From assembly GCA_947652115.1 (NCBI GenBank), contig OX393562.1, positions 17,279,934 through 17,343,933 of the forward strand: 64,000 nt of DNA, read 5' to 3'. Source of the stretch: Blastomussa wellsi. Lineage: Eukaryota; Cnidaria; Anthozoa; Scleractinia; Plerogyridae. The notes beneath the pieces were generated by a model. It was given only the letters and a program-made list of their open reading frames with translations, was not told the origin of the DNA and did not search any database. The position numbers were made by a program, and so were the translations under genes. How positions within the stretch are numbered: the stretch's first letter is position 1; each line of letters begins with the position of its first letter. Below are positions 48,395 to 59,978 of the stretch, in pieces.

Positions 48395-49315
48395 GAATTT
48401 ACGAAGAATGGGCATGATATATAAAAACAATCTGTATTCAACTCTTCGACAAAATAGTCGAGGAGGCCTTCGATTCAGCTTCGCCATCATTTGGTAAGGA
48501 AATGTAAGAAAATGTCTTTTTTTCTTTTGTTTCTTTTCTTTTTTCATGTCTTCGTATTTTTGACAATGTTAGAGCTTTAATTTTTGCTTTTATTTTTTGC
48601 TGCATTTTAATATCGGAAAAAGCTAATCTAAACTCACCCTTTAATTTCCTATCAAGATTAAAGCCTCTTTCATTAAGCTGTTAAGTTTTCCAATTCTGGC
48701 AAAATGTTCCGTAGATGGCCCTGGCGAGATCTTTATATGAATTTTCAGTTGGTTTCGCAGTTGTAGAACTTTTTGATCAGCTTAGCTCAATATGTTCATG
48801 TTGTATTTATGAACATTTAGAATTCTGTTTCAGATATCCAAAACATTGAATTCAGATGAATAATTCAGTTGGTAGACAATTTGTTTTTGAAAAATAAATA
48901 GTCCTGCACAAATTGCCTGCAATGTACTTCCTCAACTTTGGTATGGTTTGGCGATTAATAAGGTCCGTTGACTTGCAACGAAGAACGTGTGATATGTACA
49001 AAAATTAGTTCTATGGTTATCCATTTCTGCCATTTTACATAGTAGTCCCCTCTTTCGTGGTGAAAAGAGGATGGTTACTCATTTTGATACTTCACATAAA
49101 TATTTAACCCTATTTTCTGTGATAAACATTTCACAGATGAATTTGACAAGGCAAATGCTAGATATTCGACGTTTTATGTGTATTTTTCTCTCTAATTTAA
49201 ATTTAACCTCATATAAATAATTTCTTTTGTGTTTTGCTGGTGGTAGGCATAAGAAACTGTGCATGTCAGTTCAAAACAGGTAGTTGAATTTTTCTGACAG
49301 CAGTAACGATGCATG
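48395..49315. repeat. Direct duplication, copy 1 (about 0.93 kb)
   Basis: From gaatttacgaagaatgggca through tcaaaacaggtagttgaatt, then ttctgacagcagtaa, it matches 49740-50660 at over 90 % by eye, with small indels. The offset is 1343-1349 bp. Both copies contain the same 61-residue minus-strand open frame, which has no family resemblance. Confidence 0.88.
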
Positions 49316-49739
49316 TAAGAAGTGGGCAGGGCAAATGCATGAATGTGATAAGGGGATAAATGAACTGAATTAAAATGGTGAAAATTGGTTGAGTACTCGA
49401 GAAACGTCAGTCAAAATGGTCAAGAAATATTTTTTTAAAGGGCTTTAGTCAGCCACGCCTTTGTTATTGTTTACATGTGAGAATTTCAGTATTATATTTT
49501 ACGCGGAGCTTGTCGAAACGAAATATATCCCTTGAGAAATGTGCTAAAAGCAATTTAAACGATTCCATTCTATGACGTACAGTAATACAATACGATTTCG
49601 CTTCACCATACAATTTCCATAATTTCGATGGCATCGAAAATGACAGAGGCTGACTAGGGCCCTTTAATACTATCGTTTGGCTATTTGGGGCTACAGGAAC
49701 CTCTCGTTTCTCTATGGCGAGTTTCGTCGTCGTGACATA

Positions 49740-50660
49740 CGACGAATTTACAAAAAATGGACATGATATATAAAAACAATCTATATTCAACTCTTCGACA
49801 AAATAGTCGAGGAGACCTTCGATTCAGCTTCGCCATCATTTGGTAAGGATATCTTCTTGTGTGCGTTCACTTAAGAAAATGTCTTTTTTTCTTTTGTTTC
49901 TCTTCTTTTGTCATGTCTTCGTATTTTTGACAAGGTTAGAGCTTTAATTTTTGTTTTTATTTTTTGCTGCATTTTAATATCGGAAAAAGCTAATCTAAAC
50001 TCTGCCTTTAATTTCCAATCAGGATTAAAGCCTCTTTCATTAAGCTGTTAAGTTCCGTAGATGGCTCTGGCGAGATCTTTATATGAATTTTCAGTTGGTT
50101 TCGCAGTTGTAGAACTTTTTGATCAGCTTAGCTCAATATGTACATGTTGTATTATCAACATCTAGAATTCTGTTTCAGATATCCAAAACATTGAATTCAG
50201 ATGAATAATTCAGTTGGTAGACAATTTGTTTCTGAAAAATAAATAGTCTTGCACAAATTGCCTGCAATGTACTTCCTCAACTTTGGTATGGTTTGGCGTT
50301 TAATAAGGTCCGTTGACTTGCAACGAAGAACGTGTGATATGCACAAGAATTAGTTCTATGGTTACTCATTTCTGTCATTTTACATAGTAGTCCCCCCTTG
50401 TCGTGGTGAAAAGATGGTTACTCATTTTGATACTTCACATAAATAAATAACCCTATTTTCTGTGATAAACATTTCACAGATGAATTTGACAAGGCAAATG
50501 CTAGATATTCGACGTTTTATGTGTATTTTTCTCTCTAATTTAAATTTAACCTCATATAAATAATTTATTTTGTGTTTTGCTGGTGGTAGGCATAAAAAAC
50601 TGTGCATGTCAGTTCAAAACAGGTAGTTGAATTTTTCTGACAGCAGTAATGATGCATATA
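49740..50660. repeat. Direct duplication, copy 2
   Basis: Second copy of 48395-49315, separated from it by about 425 bp of unrelated sequence. Differences include a 4-bp-plus insertion after tttggtaaggat and deletions near 50060 and 50415. Confidence 0.88.
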
Positions 50661-53060
50661 AGAAGTTTCACCCCCTCCATATTGTTGAAAGCAAAGAATA
50701 CCATATTTCCATTGCATTAGTTTGAATTCACAAACAACGCAACAAGGGGCGTCAGCAGAGATCACATGCCCGGGAAGTGAAATTAGTGTTAAGAAGCTTT
50801 CTCCCACCTTTTTTAAGGTGGGCGAGCATTCAAGGTACCGCGTGGGAAATTGTAAATGGAATGGGTTTCGATCTCTCCCCTGCTAGAATGTACCCTGTGC
50901 TACCTCCCTAAAGCTAATATGAGCTTATGGGTTTTCTTAGTTTAGTATTTGGTCTTCGGATGAACGGTGTCGCGCCCAAGAAAGATACCTAATTTGATAT
51001 AAATGGATTAATGTAGTTCCGTCATTGATATTATAACTTTTCCTTTCCATTTAAGATAAAACAAGAAATTTCGTAAATTGCACTGCTCGTAAAGTTAGGG
51101 CCAGCGCCCACTGGAGCTAAAACAGAAGAATAGGTGAGGATGAAATGATATCAACAACAATGAATTGAAATAGTCATTAAGTTATCGATGCTCTGCAAGG
51201 CAAGCGCAGGGTTAAAGGAAGTCTGCCACCTGTCTTACTCCATCCTCGGAGACCCTGGGGCGGTTAGTCGCGGCGCGACACGAAGTAAACCAAGCAGTGG
51301 GATACTACTCTTTAAGGGCCTTTGACACTTTTCTGCGCATTTGTGACGATTTTTTTGGTCCGACGGAGCAGAAATCAAAGTTAATTTATGCGATTAAAAT
51401 CCTCTTCCATCGACCTCACAAATTGAGGTGAAGGATTATTTGGTCATTTGTGGAAGTTTTAAAGGGAATATCTCGCTTGGATTTTCATGATGTTTTCGAA
51501 GGTTAATACACAAAGCGGATCGGGTTGATAGCTAAAACAAAGAGATGAAGTTAGACAAAGGGGTGCTCGAGCGCACGTAAAAACTCGAAAAGAATTGCAG
51601 AAGGCCATGGTGGCTCATAGCAGCGTGCAGTGCGCAAACTTGCCAAGTTTCTATTGGTTAAAACGCTTTCTGTGCTAATTAAGGCTGCACATGCCCATTA
51701 TTGTGACAATGGCCTTTTAAACGACTAGTTCCACGACCCATTCAATCAGAGGTCACAACTTGTTTAATTTACTACTAGCTTTTGTTTACTTTAGCTTATT
51801 TTTAGTTAATTATTTCTTCTTTAGTATTCCTGCACCATAGAAACAATTGTTGGAGGCTTTGTAGAGTTTTGAAAGTAATTCTGGACGTCGGGTAAACGAG
51901 TTCTTAAGCTCATTAATAATTCATCAAGCTAAACAAAAGAAATCAGAACCGTGCCCGTGGCTTGAAATCTAATCTTAATTAGCATAGAGTTTTACTTTTT
52001 TTATTTCATCGTTTCCTCCCAAGTTTTAGTTTCGAGTGAGAAGATATATCAGTGTTTCATCAGATTTGCAAACACGTGGACGTTCCTCAAAAATACTCCG
52101 TTGGGCGCGTCGTATTTTCAACTCTCTTCTCAGTGTTTGAAAATGTGGCGAAAATGTCTGTGGTATATACCCGCGGCAAACGATTGTCCTCTATTTTGCC
52201 GCCTGATACGTTCTTAGTAAAGCTGAATTTTACAAAGGCGTTTAAAAAACGACCATGCAAGCAACGATGACATTCCACTCATACGAGACAATGTAACAAG
52301 AAATTAAAGGATGAAATTTATGTTACAATACGATCACTCACATTTAGTACAATATTTGGGAAGCGTTTCCAGTTTTTAGATCTTTTAATTTGAAAGATTA
52401 ATCAATTTTTCCTGAAGAACTAAATAAGGAAAATTAGTTCTAGCCGGTTTAACAAGAGGTGAAGTAACGTCCTCGCTGCATGTGTGACATAAAAAAGTAA
52501 AATGCAGGGAAAAAGGACTGAAGTCGTAGTAAAGAATTAGCATCGAGCACAATATTCGATGTTCTTCTTTGTTAACTGTTTTTCCCCACTGTTATTTTAC
52601 AGCCGCTTTCAGTGTAGTATGCAGACCTAGGTTTTTGAAAACGTCATTCGCTCAAGGCGATCACAAATTTGTCTGCACAAAATTGGCCAAATTTAACCTT
52701 TTTATATTTTCAAAGTCTTTCAGGGCGACATAAGCTTTAATTTCAAGCCTTCTGTGTATATTTATCACCAGTTCACCTTGGCGAATGATGGACGGGCGAA
52801 TGGTGTTTTGAAACTCCAGGTGTACACACGTTACCGATACAGACTGTAAGCAATAGCCGTGAACAACAGTCAAGTTGTTGCTTTTGGAGGTAGTTCGTTT
52901 TGGATTGTCTTTGCCTTCAGAGGGTCGCAGATCTTCCGAAAAAACTAACTACTGTTACTGTTACTACTGTAACGGCTGGTCCGAATGATCGAACAGACAA
53001 ACCCCTTGCTATTATAAGTAATAATTATAACACACTTACACGATTGTATTTTATTAAAGG
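50661..53060. other. Intergenic DNA upstream of the plus-strand GPCR
   Basis: About 2.4 kb with no supported gene. The last bases before the GPCR ATG (ttttattaaag|g) could be a splice acceptor for a 5' UTR exon located in this interval. Confidence 0.45.
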
Positions 53061-54191
53061 ATGAATACCACCAACAGCACCACAGCACCTTATTCTATCA
53101 CGACCAAGATTGTTGTAGTCTCAGCTTATATGGTCATCTTTACGATATCGATGTTTGGCAACTCAGTTGGATTGTATGTTGTTTGTGGCAAAGCAGCTTC
53201 GAGGCGAATAACCAATCTGTTGATCAAGAACTTGGCGGTTGCCGACTTAATTTTTACTGTCACCGTTATGCCCTACTCAGTGCTGTTCATGTTTTATGAG
53301 CCGAACCAGTGGTTTGGAGGAGTCATGGGTACAATTATGTGTAAAGCGGTATTCTACGCCATCAATTTGTCTGTCGCTGCGTCTGTGGCAACCATGGTAG
53401 TTATTTCCTTGGATCGATTTTGTGCTGTTTATTTCCCGCTGAATCACACATTGTTCCACAAGCATAGAGCGATCACAACCATCATATGGCTTTTTTCTTT
53501 AATATCCATGACCCCTTTCTTATTCCTCTACCAAGTTATTAAGGAAGGTGATCATTATGTTTGCTACCAGGATTGGCCATGGGCCGATGACCAGCAAGAA
53601 AAAACTATTGGGCTGAGCATATTTTACGTCGTCTTGTTCACCCTCTTGTACCCTCTTCCGCTCTTGGTAATTACTGTAGTTAACTCTCTCGTTGGCCGTC
53701 GTTTGTGGCTTCACAGAGCGCCGGGAAGCACACACAGCGTGAACAGGACTGCGGTAGAAGTCTCAAGACGCAAAGTTGTCAAATTATTGGTCGTCCTTGT
53801 CGTTGTGTTCGCGCTCTGTTGGTTTCCAACACATCTGTTTCATTACTTCGCATTATTCCAACCAATCGTCTTGGAAAAAATCCCTCTTGTAATGCAGCAT
53901 TTTATGTTTTGGGTGTCGCATGCAAATAGTGCAATAAATCCTCTGATGTACATTGCACTGAACAGGAATTTTCGCTACTCGTTTTTGGACGCTTCCGTTG
54001 CGCTGTTCACGTCTCCAATCCGTGCAGTAAGCGCATGCATGACTTACTTATCGGGAGAAAAATCGACACCAGAGTCACATCTTACAAACGACCACCCTGT
54101 TAGACCAAGACAGCCCAGCGCTTTCCGTGTGGCACCCGCTGCAATAGGAGATGGACACAATGCAAAGCGGAGTTACGAAACTAAACTGTAG
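53061..54191 (+). CDS. Class A (rhodopsin-family) GPCR, neuropeptide-receptor type
   Basis: Intronless 376-aa seven-helix receptor. An N-terminus with NTT and NST sequons is followed by TM1 with GN34S (1.50), TM2 with LAVAD62 (2.50), W84 in extracellular loop 1, and C94 (3.25). TM3 ends in DRF (118-120), where DRY is usual. TM6 has FALCWFPTH (CWFP at 253-256), and TM7 has NPLMY (293-297). The layout and LCWFP/NPxxY residues resemble the NPY, RFamide, QRFP and tachykinin receptor group; the ligand cannot be told from sequence. It signals from the plasma membrane through G proteins. A paralogue is at 59979-61163 on the other strand; both share a WPW-D motif in loop 2 and the RRKVV/SKRKVV-LVVVFALCWFPT block. 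The ATG has A at -3. Confidence 0.93.
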   Translation: MNTTNSTTAPYSITTKIVVVSAYMVIFTISMFGNSVGLYVVCGKAASRRITNLLIKNLAVADLIFTVTVMPYSVLFMFYEPNQWFGGVMGTIMCKAVFYAINLSVAASVATMVVISLDRFCAVYFPLNHTLFHKHRAITTIIWLFSLISMTPFLFLYQVIKEGDHYVCYQDWPWADDQQEKTIGLSIFYVVLFTLLYPLPLLVITVVNSLVGRRLWLHRAPGSTHSVNRTAVEVSRRKVVKLLVVLVVVFALCWFPTHLFHYFALFQPIVLEKIPLVMQHFMFWVSHANSAINPLMYIALNRNFRYSFLDASVALFTSPIRAVSACMTYLSGEKSTPESHLTNDHPVRPRQPSAFRVAPAAIGDGHNAKRSYETKL

Positions 54192-55352
54192 GGACGTCGG
54201 ACACGATGAATATTACTTTCTCCAAAACACTGACTTGCTTCTGTTCCCTTTTGTCAATTATGGTCATTATGAACTGCTACATTGTTGGGAACCACGATAA
54301 TTACTTTCTATAATGAGTATTCATGAAACGAGACGAGTTTTTCAGTTTGTGACTTTGTACTTATCAATCGAGATTACGTGAAAGATCACAAAAGTAAAAT
54401 GGTCCCAACTGTTATCTGGACTCGTTCTATTTGATGATCCCTGAAGTACAGCTAAGTAGACATGGCAAATTTTTCCTGTCTTTTATTTTCCATAGCTATA
54501 ATACATTACTTTTTCGTCTCATGTACTTTTAGCCTGGTCACACTGTTTCTTTCTCACGTAAAACTACAGAACAGGAGAAGTCTGTTCCAAAATGCCAATA
54601 ACCATTTACTCAAGTCATAGCTTTGATTAGTTAGTTTAATTTTTCTGAAATAACTCAATCCTCGACCTCTGTTATTGCATTTCTAGCTTTTTGATTGGCA
54701 CAAATTCCAGTTATCAGCTAATAACCGCATTTTTACTTTGAATGGAAAATGACGGGTTTTCGTGACGACAAAATCATTTACCAAAATATTGAATATGTAC
54801 AACTCGAACGGTGGCTTACTACAGTTTGTAGAGTAAAAGAGTCTACATTCACCTTAATCTTGACATTCATGTGGAGGAAGTATAACATAAAGCGGGGGTA
54901 AAATGTTCGAAAAATGTTGTAAAAGGCAACTTTGGAGATCGTGGTTTACGTTCTCCAAAACACTTAGGATTTGGCCATTTCACACAAATTAAAATTGTAA
55001 AGGGATTTAGTATTTTTTTTAAAACTTGCCTAAATTTCACCCAGTTTTCACTCCCGATGAAGGTAAAGTTACGCTTGTGTCATACCTGCACTCCCGAAGT
55101 GCCGGGATGCATCCCGGATTCCATAGCCCGAAGCAAGTTGTAGTACAACTTTCCCTAAATGAGATTCTAATCCAACGTGGCATTACCCTCACGAACCCAA
55201 CCCCAGCATGTGAGCAGATTTTCCTAACATTCCTTCAGTACTTACACTTCTGGGTGGTGAGACGCCCTCAAAGAGTTAACGTCCTTGCCTTGATTCCGTT
55301 CGGTGCTACAATGAAGGATGCCAACTTAGACCAACACAGAACAAATTGACTC
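54192..55352. other. GPCR 3' region with a SINE relic
   Basis: The 3' UTR of the plus-strand GPCR probably lies here; I see no clear AATAAA nearby. A decayed family 1 SINE follows at 55065-55330. Confidence 0.45.
55065..55330 (-). repeat. Decayed SINE, family 1 body
   Basis: On the minus strand, caccacccagaagtgtaagt corresponds to cacccaggtgtataaatg of the full copies, and gcttcgggctatggaatccg to the gcttcatgctacagaaaccg tail. An open frame of 107 codons across it is not a gene. Confidence 0.45.
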
Positions 55353-55784
55353 AAGTGCTACCACACGGACCCATACAAGCGGTGTGTCTGTTTGTATGTT
55401 CGAATTATAAAGAAATGTATTTACGGCCCTATTCTCCCAGAGGAGAAATAGGAAATAAGTCAAGTCTAAATATGGTAGACTTATATCGAGTAATGGCTAT
55501 AAAATAAACGCAAACTTACCTCAGGTGTACCTCAGGACAACCCTTGTCTCTTTCTTATAACGTGGAGCAACAGTCAATGCAAAACCTTCCAAATCGCTCA
55601 AATTCGCCATTTTGAGCCGCAGAAACGACATAATACAACACCTGAGGTAATTTTGCGTTTATTTTATAGCCATTACTCGATATAAGTCTACGATATTAAG
55701 ACTCTTCAATATTCCCATACATTTCTTTATAATTCGAACATAAAAACAGACACACCGCTTTTATGAGCTCCCTGTGGTGCTACA
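55353..55784. mobile_element. About 430-bp foldback element
   Basis: Arms 55353-55535 and 55620-55784 are imperfect reverse complements. The left has gcggtgtgtctgtttgtatg, ttcgaattataaagaaatgt and gagtaatggctataaaataa; the right has the complements in reverse order. The loop is about 85 bp. No coding content. Confidence 0.8.
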
Positions 55785-55888
55785 ACGTGAAAGGGCTACT
55801 GCGATGAAAATTTTTATTGCCCTTCTGGCTTTTTTATGGAAATACAATCTTTATAAATTTCCTATAAATTTGATCAGCATGTACTATT

Positions 55889-55987
55889 TCTTAGCTCGAG
55901 CGGGAGGTCTGTATGGGAGAATCTTGACCGAGGTCGTGAGTACAGACCGAGGTCAAGAATCTCCCATACAGACCGACTAAGCTCGTT
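55889..55987. repeat. Hairpin of about 100 bp
   Basis: ggtctgtatgggagaatctt, then gacc, pairs with ggtcaagaatctcccataca, then gacc. Outer bases ttagctcg and cgagctta-type sequence also pair. A related ccggtctagatgggaaaatc motif with its own short inverted repeat follows at 56230-56273. Confidence 0.65.
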
Positions 55988-57616
55988 TAATAAGATGTTT
56001 ATTACATGGCCAAACGGAAAATCAAATTTGCTTAGCGACACTGCTTCGTTGTCGCTGACATTTTGTTTGCGAACAGCGATGAGCTGAACTTAAATTTGCA
56101 AAAATTTGGTCGTATCTTTACTTTTTATTCTTGTCAAGCTTTTTTAATTTTCTATTTAGTATTTTTAGACAAAAAGGGGACAATGTGTTCCTGTTTTGTT
56201 TGTAACTTTCTGACCACAAAATGCAACCGGTCTAGATGCCGGTCTAGATGGGAAAATCTAGACCGCGGTCAATATCGATTTTAGCCAATCAAATTCGTGA
56301 ATTCGCTAGTTTCCAGTCCACGTGAGACACGGCCATATAATAATATAAAGGAATACCCAAAGTAAACTCGTGAAAAACTTTATTGGAACCTTGTATCCTA
56401 CTGTCCTCCGAGGTAGAGTCCATGGTGCGTGCGACATTATTTTTTATCTTTTTTCTGTTTTCTTACTTTCGTAGTACCGTAGTTTTTTATATCAGTTTTA
56501 TTGTAGTAGCGTTCTATTATAACATGTAGTAGAGTTCAATTATTTTTTAGCCTTTTCTTGTAGTAGCAGGGGGTCAGATTGCAATTGGGACGTAAGTTCT
56601 GTTTCTTTCCCCCGTCACAGCCTGTATTTTCTTTTTTTTTTTATTTAGACTTATTGATCCATTGTAGAATACCCTGAGTGACGAATTCATTAAACTAAGC
56701 TTTTTTAAAACTAAACTGGTTGGCCCGCTATTATTTATATCAGCGGTTTTCTCGTGACGTCATTCAATCAAGACAAAACAATAACGCCAGAGGACCACCG
56801 TAATAAAAATTCAGTAAACCTTTCGATCCTTGTAAAGCAGATTGAAATGAAAGACGAAGGAGAACACTTAACACTGACACTCCCCTTCACGTTTATTTTG
56901 ATCGACTTGACTGGATGAAGTCACTTCCGCCCTCGACCCAACTCTCTGTTTTTCAATCGAGTAATGGCGGGCAATTGTATCGAGAATTCGTGGTTTAAAT
57001 AATCAGACTTCTTGTGAAAGTTAAGGCCTAAAATTTCGCATTGTAAGTACTTAGCATACGTACTTTAAATACATTCGATTTAGTACTTTACCATAACAGC
57101 CGAAATTCTTCGCGCGCTCAATTGGCTAATGTTCACGGTCGAAAAATACATCGAAACATAAATGACGAAGTATGACGCCATCAGCGCGCGGTTGTTGAAA
57201 ACTTTATCTAGTTTAGTGCTGTTAATTTGAGCAACAAATTGCAGCCGAACAGACTCGAACTCCTCCAAAGAAGAAATAATCAAAATTCTTTTCAAGATGA
57301 ATATGCATCCGGGTGTGAATTAATCTGCGAGTTGGAGACAGTAAAATCCGAAGTGAAACTCGTTTAATGGAATCTGATTATTTTTGCCTTTTTCTGCCGA
57401 AGCACCACGAGTGGAATGAACGTTGTATTAATTCATCTGACTGTCAAGAATTTCCGAATGGAATAAAGGTTTGTTTGTTATTAAACATTTTGTTTTTGAG
57501 TTATACTTAGGTTGAAGTTTATGATGCTATAAGTTTCGGAATCGGTTTTAGAATTTCAGGTTTCGCTTCGTGAAAGCAAGTCCTCGCTTAATCATTCTGG
57601 CTTTGTTTTGTTATGG
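55988..57616. other. Intergenic DNA between the two GPCRs
   Basis: About 1.6 kb of AT-rich DNA with short poly-T runs. No gene recognised. Confidence 0.45.
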
Positions 57617-57779
57617 TAAATAGACGTGAGCTTTGCTTCTTAGGGTACATGCACTTGCTGTAATCGACCATGAATTTCTTCATCGTATTGTGAAAATTCT
57701 GTGCAGACCCACTGTGGGCTGCACGTACTTCGACAATATGATGACGAAATTCATGGTTCAAGCTCACGTATATTTGTTA
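57617..57779. mobile_element. Short MITE
   Basis: Ends aaatagacgtgagctt and its imperfect complement aagctcacgtatattt. Inner arms cgaccatgaatttcttcatc and gatgacgaaattcatggttc pair. About 163 bp in all. Confidence 0.65.
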
Positions 57780-57876
57780 ACTGTCGACAATTAAAAGAAA
57801 ACGAAAACTAAAAAAAGCAAAGCATTGAAAATAAAGAGGAGCAACAAAGTTATTTTAGACTAGCCTGCGATGCATG

Positions 57877-58101
57877 TTTATTTATTATTCAACAAATGTC
57901 ACGTTGCCCATATATGGTTACGAAGTGACTATTATCCGTCATTCAAAATGTCAGGGCGAAAATGAGAACTGTAAACGGGTACGCTAAACTGAGTGAGAAG
58001 TTGAATAACTGCCCAATCTTGCGGAATATCGTCTCGGCCTACGGCCTTGTCGGCTAAGTATCAGGCGATATTCCGCGCGATTTTGCAGGATAATTGTTAA
58101 T
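57877..58101. repeat. Dispersed repeat family B, copy 2
   Basis: Inverted relative to 31397-31672: starts ttattattcaacaaatgtca, then cgttgcccatatatgg, and ends with the hairpin cttgcggaatatcgtc / caggcgatattccgcgcgat, then ttgcaggataattgtt. Confidence 0.7.
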
Positions 58102-59978
58102 GATTCACAGTGTAGGCGGCAGGACTTTCCTTCTTAATCAGAACTGCTAGAATAAATAAGTATCAGAGCTGATATTTTCACCGGTGTTTACACTTTTTCA
58201 TACTTTAATTATTTATTACATTTCAATGAAATACAGAAGTTGGCGCGCCCGCAGCTAGCAAAAGTTAATCTGGGTGGGCATGCCTTACCAACATGTTACA
58301 AATTTTCTTTTTACAAGGACTAAAATGAAAAAAAGGAAAGAGACAGTAATTCAACCTAATCTAGAATAATAAAACCTATATTAATTGTTAATTATTAGAG
58401 GACGAAACAAGTAAATATTAAAATTTATCAGCCGATTACATTTAGTAATATCTCAGAAAAATCAAGATAAGGGTCTTGTAAACCTATAATGTCTAATAAT
58501 ATTTAATCTTTCTTTTGGATGAATTTTTGGACAGATTTCTTATTGCAAGAGGCACTTCATTCCACACTTTAACTCCAATTATAGAAAATGAATTAGCTTA
58601 AACTGATAGTCTGGAAATTTTGCATAGAAGTTGTAGAGGGAGGGGAAGGTGTTTTGTAGGAATGAACACTAGATATATCTTAAAATATATGTTGAATATT
58701 AGACAGTGCATGCAGATCTATTTCGAACGTCAAACATCAATTTTATAATTGATCCATAGTTACCATTTTAGCTGTAATATATGAGCGTCGAAATAGAGTA
58801 ATTGCATTGCGGTATCAACATTTAGAATCCGCAATTGGCATTTATTCTCGCAATAACGTATCTGGAACAGTTACTCTAAACTATAAGCACTAAAAACTTT
58901 GTCTTTCATGCTTCGTCATCGGCTGTATAAAAACGTAGAATTGAAACATTCAAACTCGTACATTTTAAAAAATTCATCTAAAGCTTCTGAATAAAAAAAA
59001 ATATAATTCACCTTTTACTGTAATACAAATATTTATTTAATACATATTTTTTTAATATTACAAGGGAATAAAATGACTTTTTGAAGGAATATTCTTTATT
59101 TGCGCCCGCGTAGTGTGCAAATAATCAATATTCCCGATAAAAGTCATTTTATTCCCTTATTATAGCTACTTAAGATGCAGATTCCAGTTTATTCTAAGGC
59201 GATACAATTCCTGGATTGGGGTGCTTTAGTTTAGAAGCAAACGTGAAACGCTCCTAAAAAGAGCTAAATCCCCTGATGAGTGGGCAACCACGAAACAGGT
59301 TTGTAGGGATGACCTAGTAGTTTATTTGATTTTTCTTCCACAACATATACTTCGCTCTGCTTCTATGTATTGAGCACTGTTTTACGAAGATCAAATTTTA
59401 CACTTTTTTTATTGTAAAATAAGTCGAGCGTTTTTAACATGAGCCTCTGGCTCGGGTGATTGGGCGACCACTCCCCACGTTTTTCGACGTTGAATAAATA
59501 TTCTATTCTATTCGATTCTATTCTAAACAAAAAATATAAAGCCGCACAAAGCACTAAAAGTTGCAATCTATTATCATGTAGCCATATATTGAAAGCTATT
59601 GATCAACGCATGTAGCTCTCCGTTGCCAACGCATTTGTACGTTCTGTGGATGGCCATTTGACTTGCGAAGAGATCGGTTTTACGCGGATGATAACATTGT
59701 ATTTTGTGAAACTTTTGCTTCTTATACTAACAATGGCATATGATGAACTTTCCGCTATCACCAACAAGTTATCAATAATTTATTCCAGTGTTCTTTGACA
59801 GGCCATCTCTTGGCAGTATTGTTAACTTTGACAAATCGTAAGAAATGTTTTAAAACATACCCTCTCCACCTCAAACGATAGTAAGTGTTATGTTACTCTA
59901 CCCTGTGTTGTTGAAATTTGTTTAGGATTTTTCCCTTCAACAAAACGAAAACAGATCAGCGATGAGTTTTGCGGAGAA
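58102..59978. other. Intergenic DNA and 3' region of the minus-strand GPCR
   Basis: About 1.9 kb. It contains a hairpin at 59054-59165 (gggaataaaatgactttt and its complement). On the minus strand an AATAAA at 59779-59784 lies about 195 bp after the GPCR stop and is the likely poly(A) signal. No gene recognised. Confidence 0.5.

Noticed and set aside
49464..49790. 108-codon minus-strand open frame between the duplicated segments
   Set aside because: It has no recognisable family and no splice context; it may be a transposon relic, but I could not name one.
55026..55349. 107-codon open frame downstream of the GPCR
   Set aside because: It coincides with a decayed SINE on the opposite strand.
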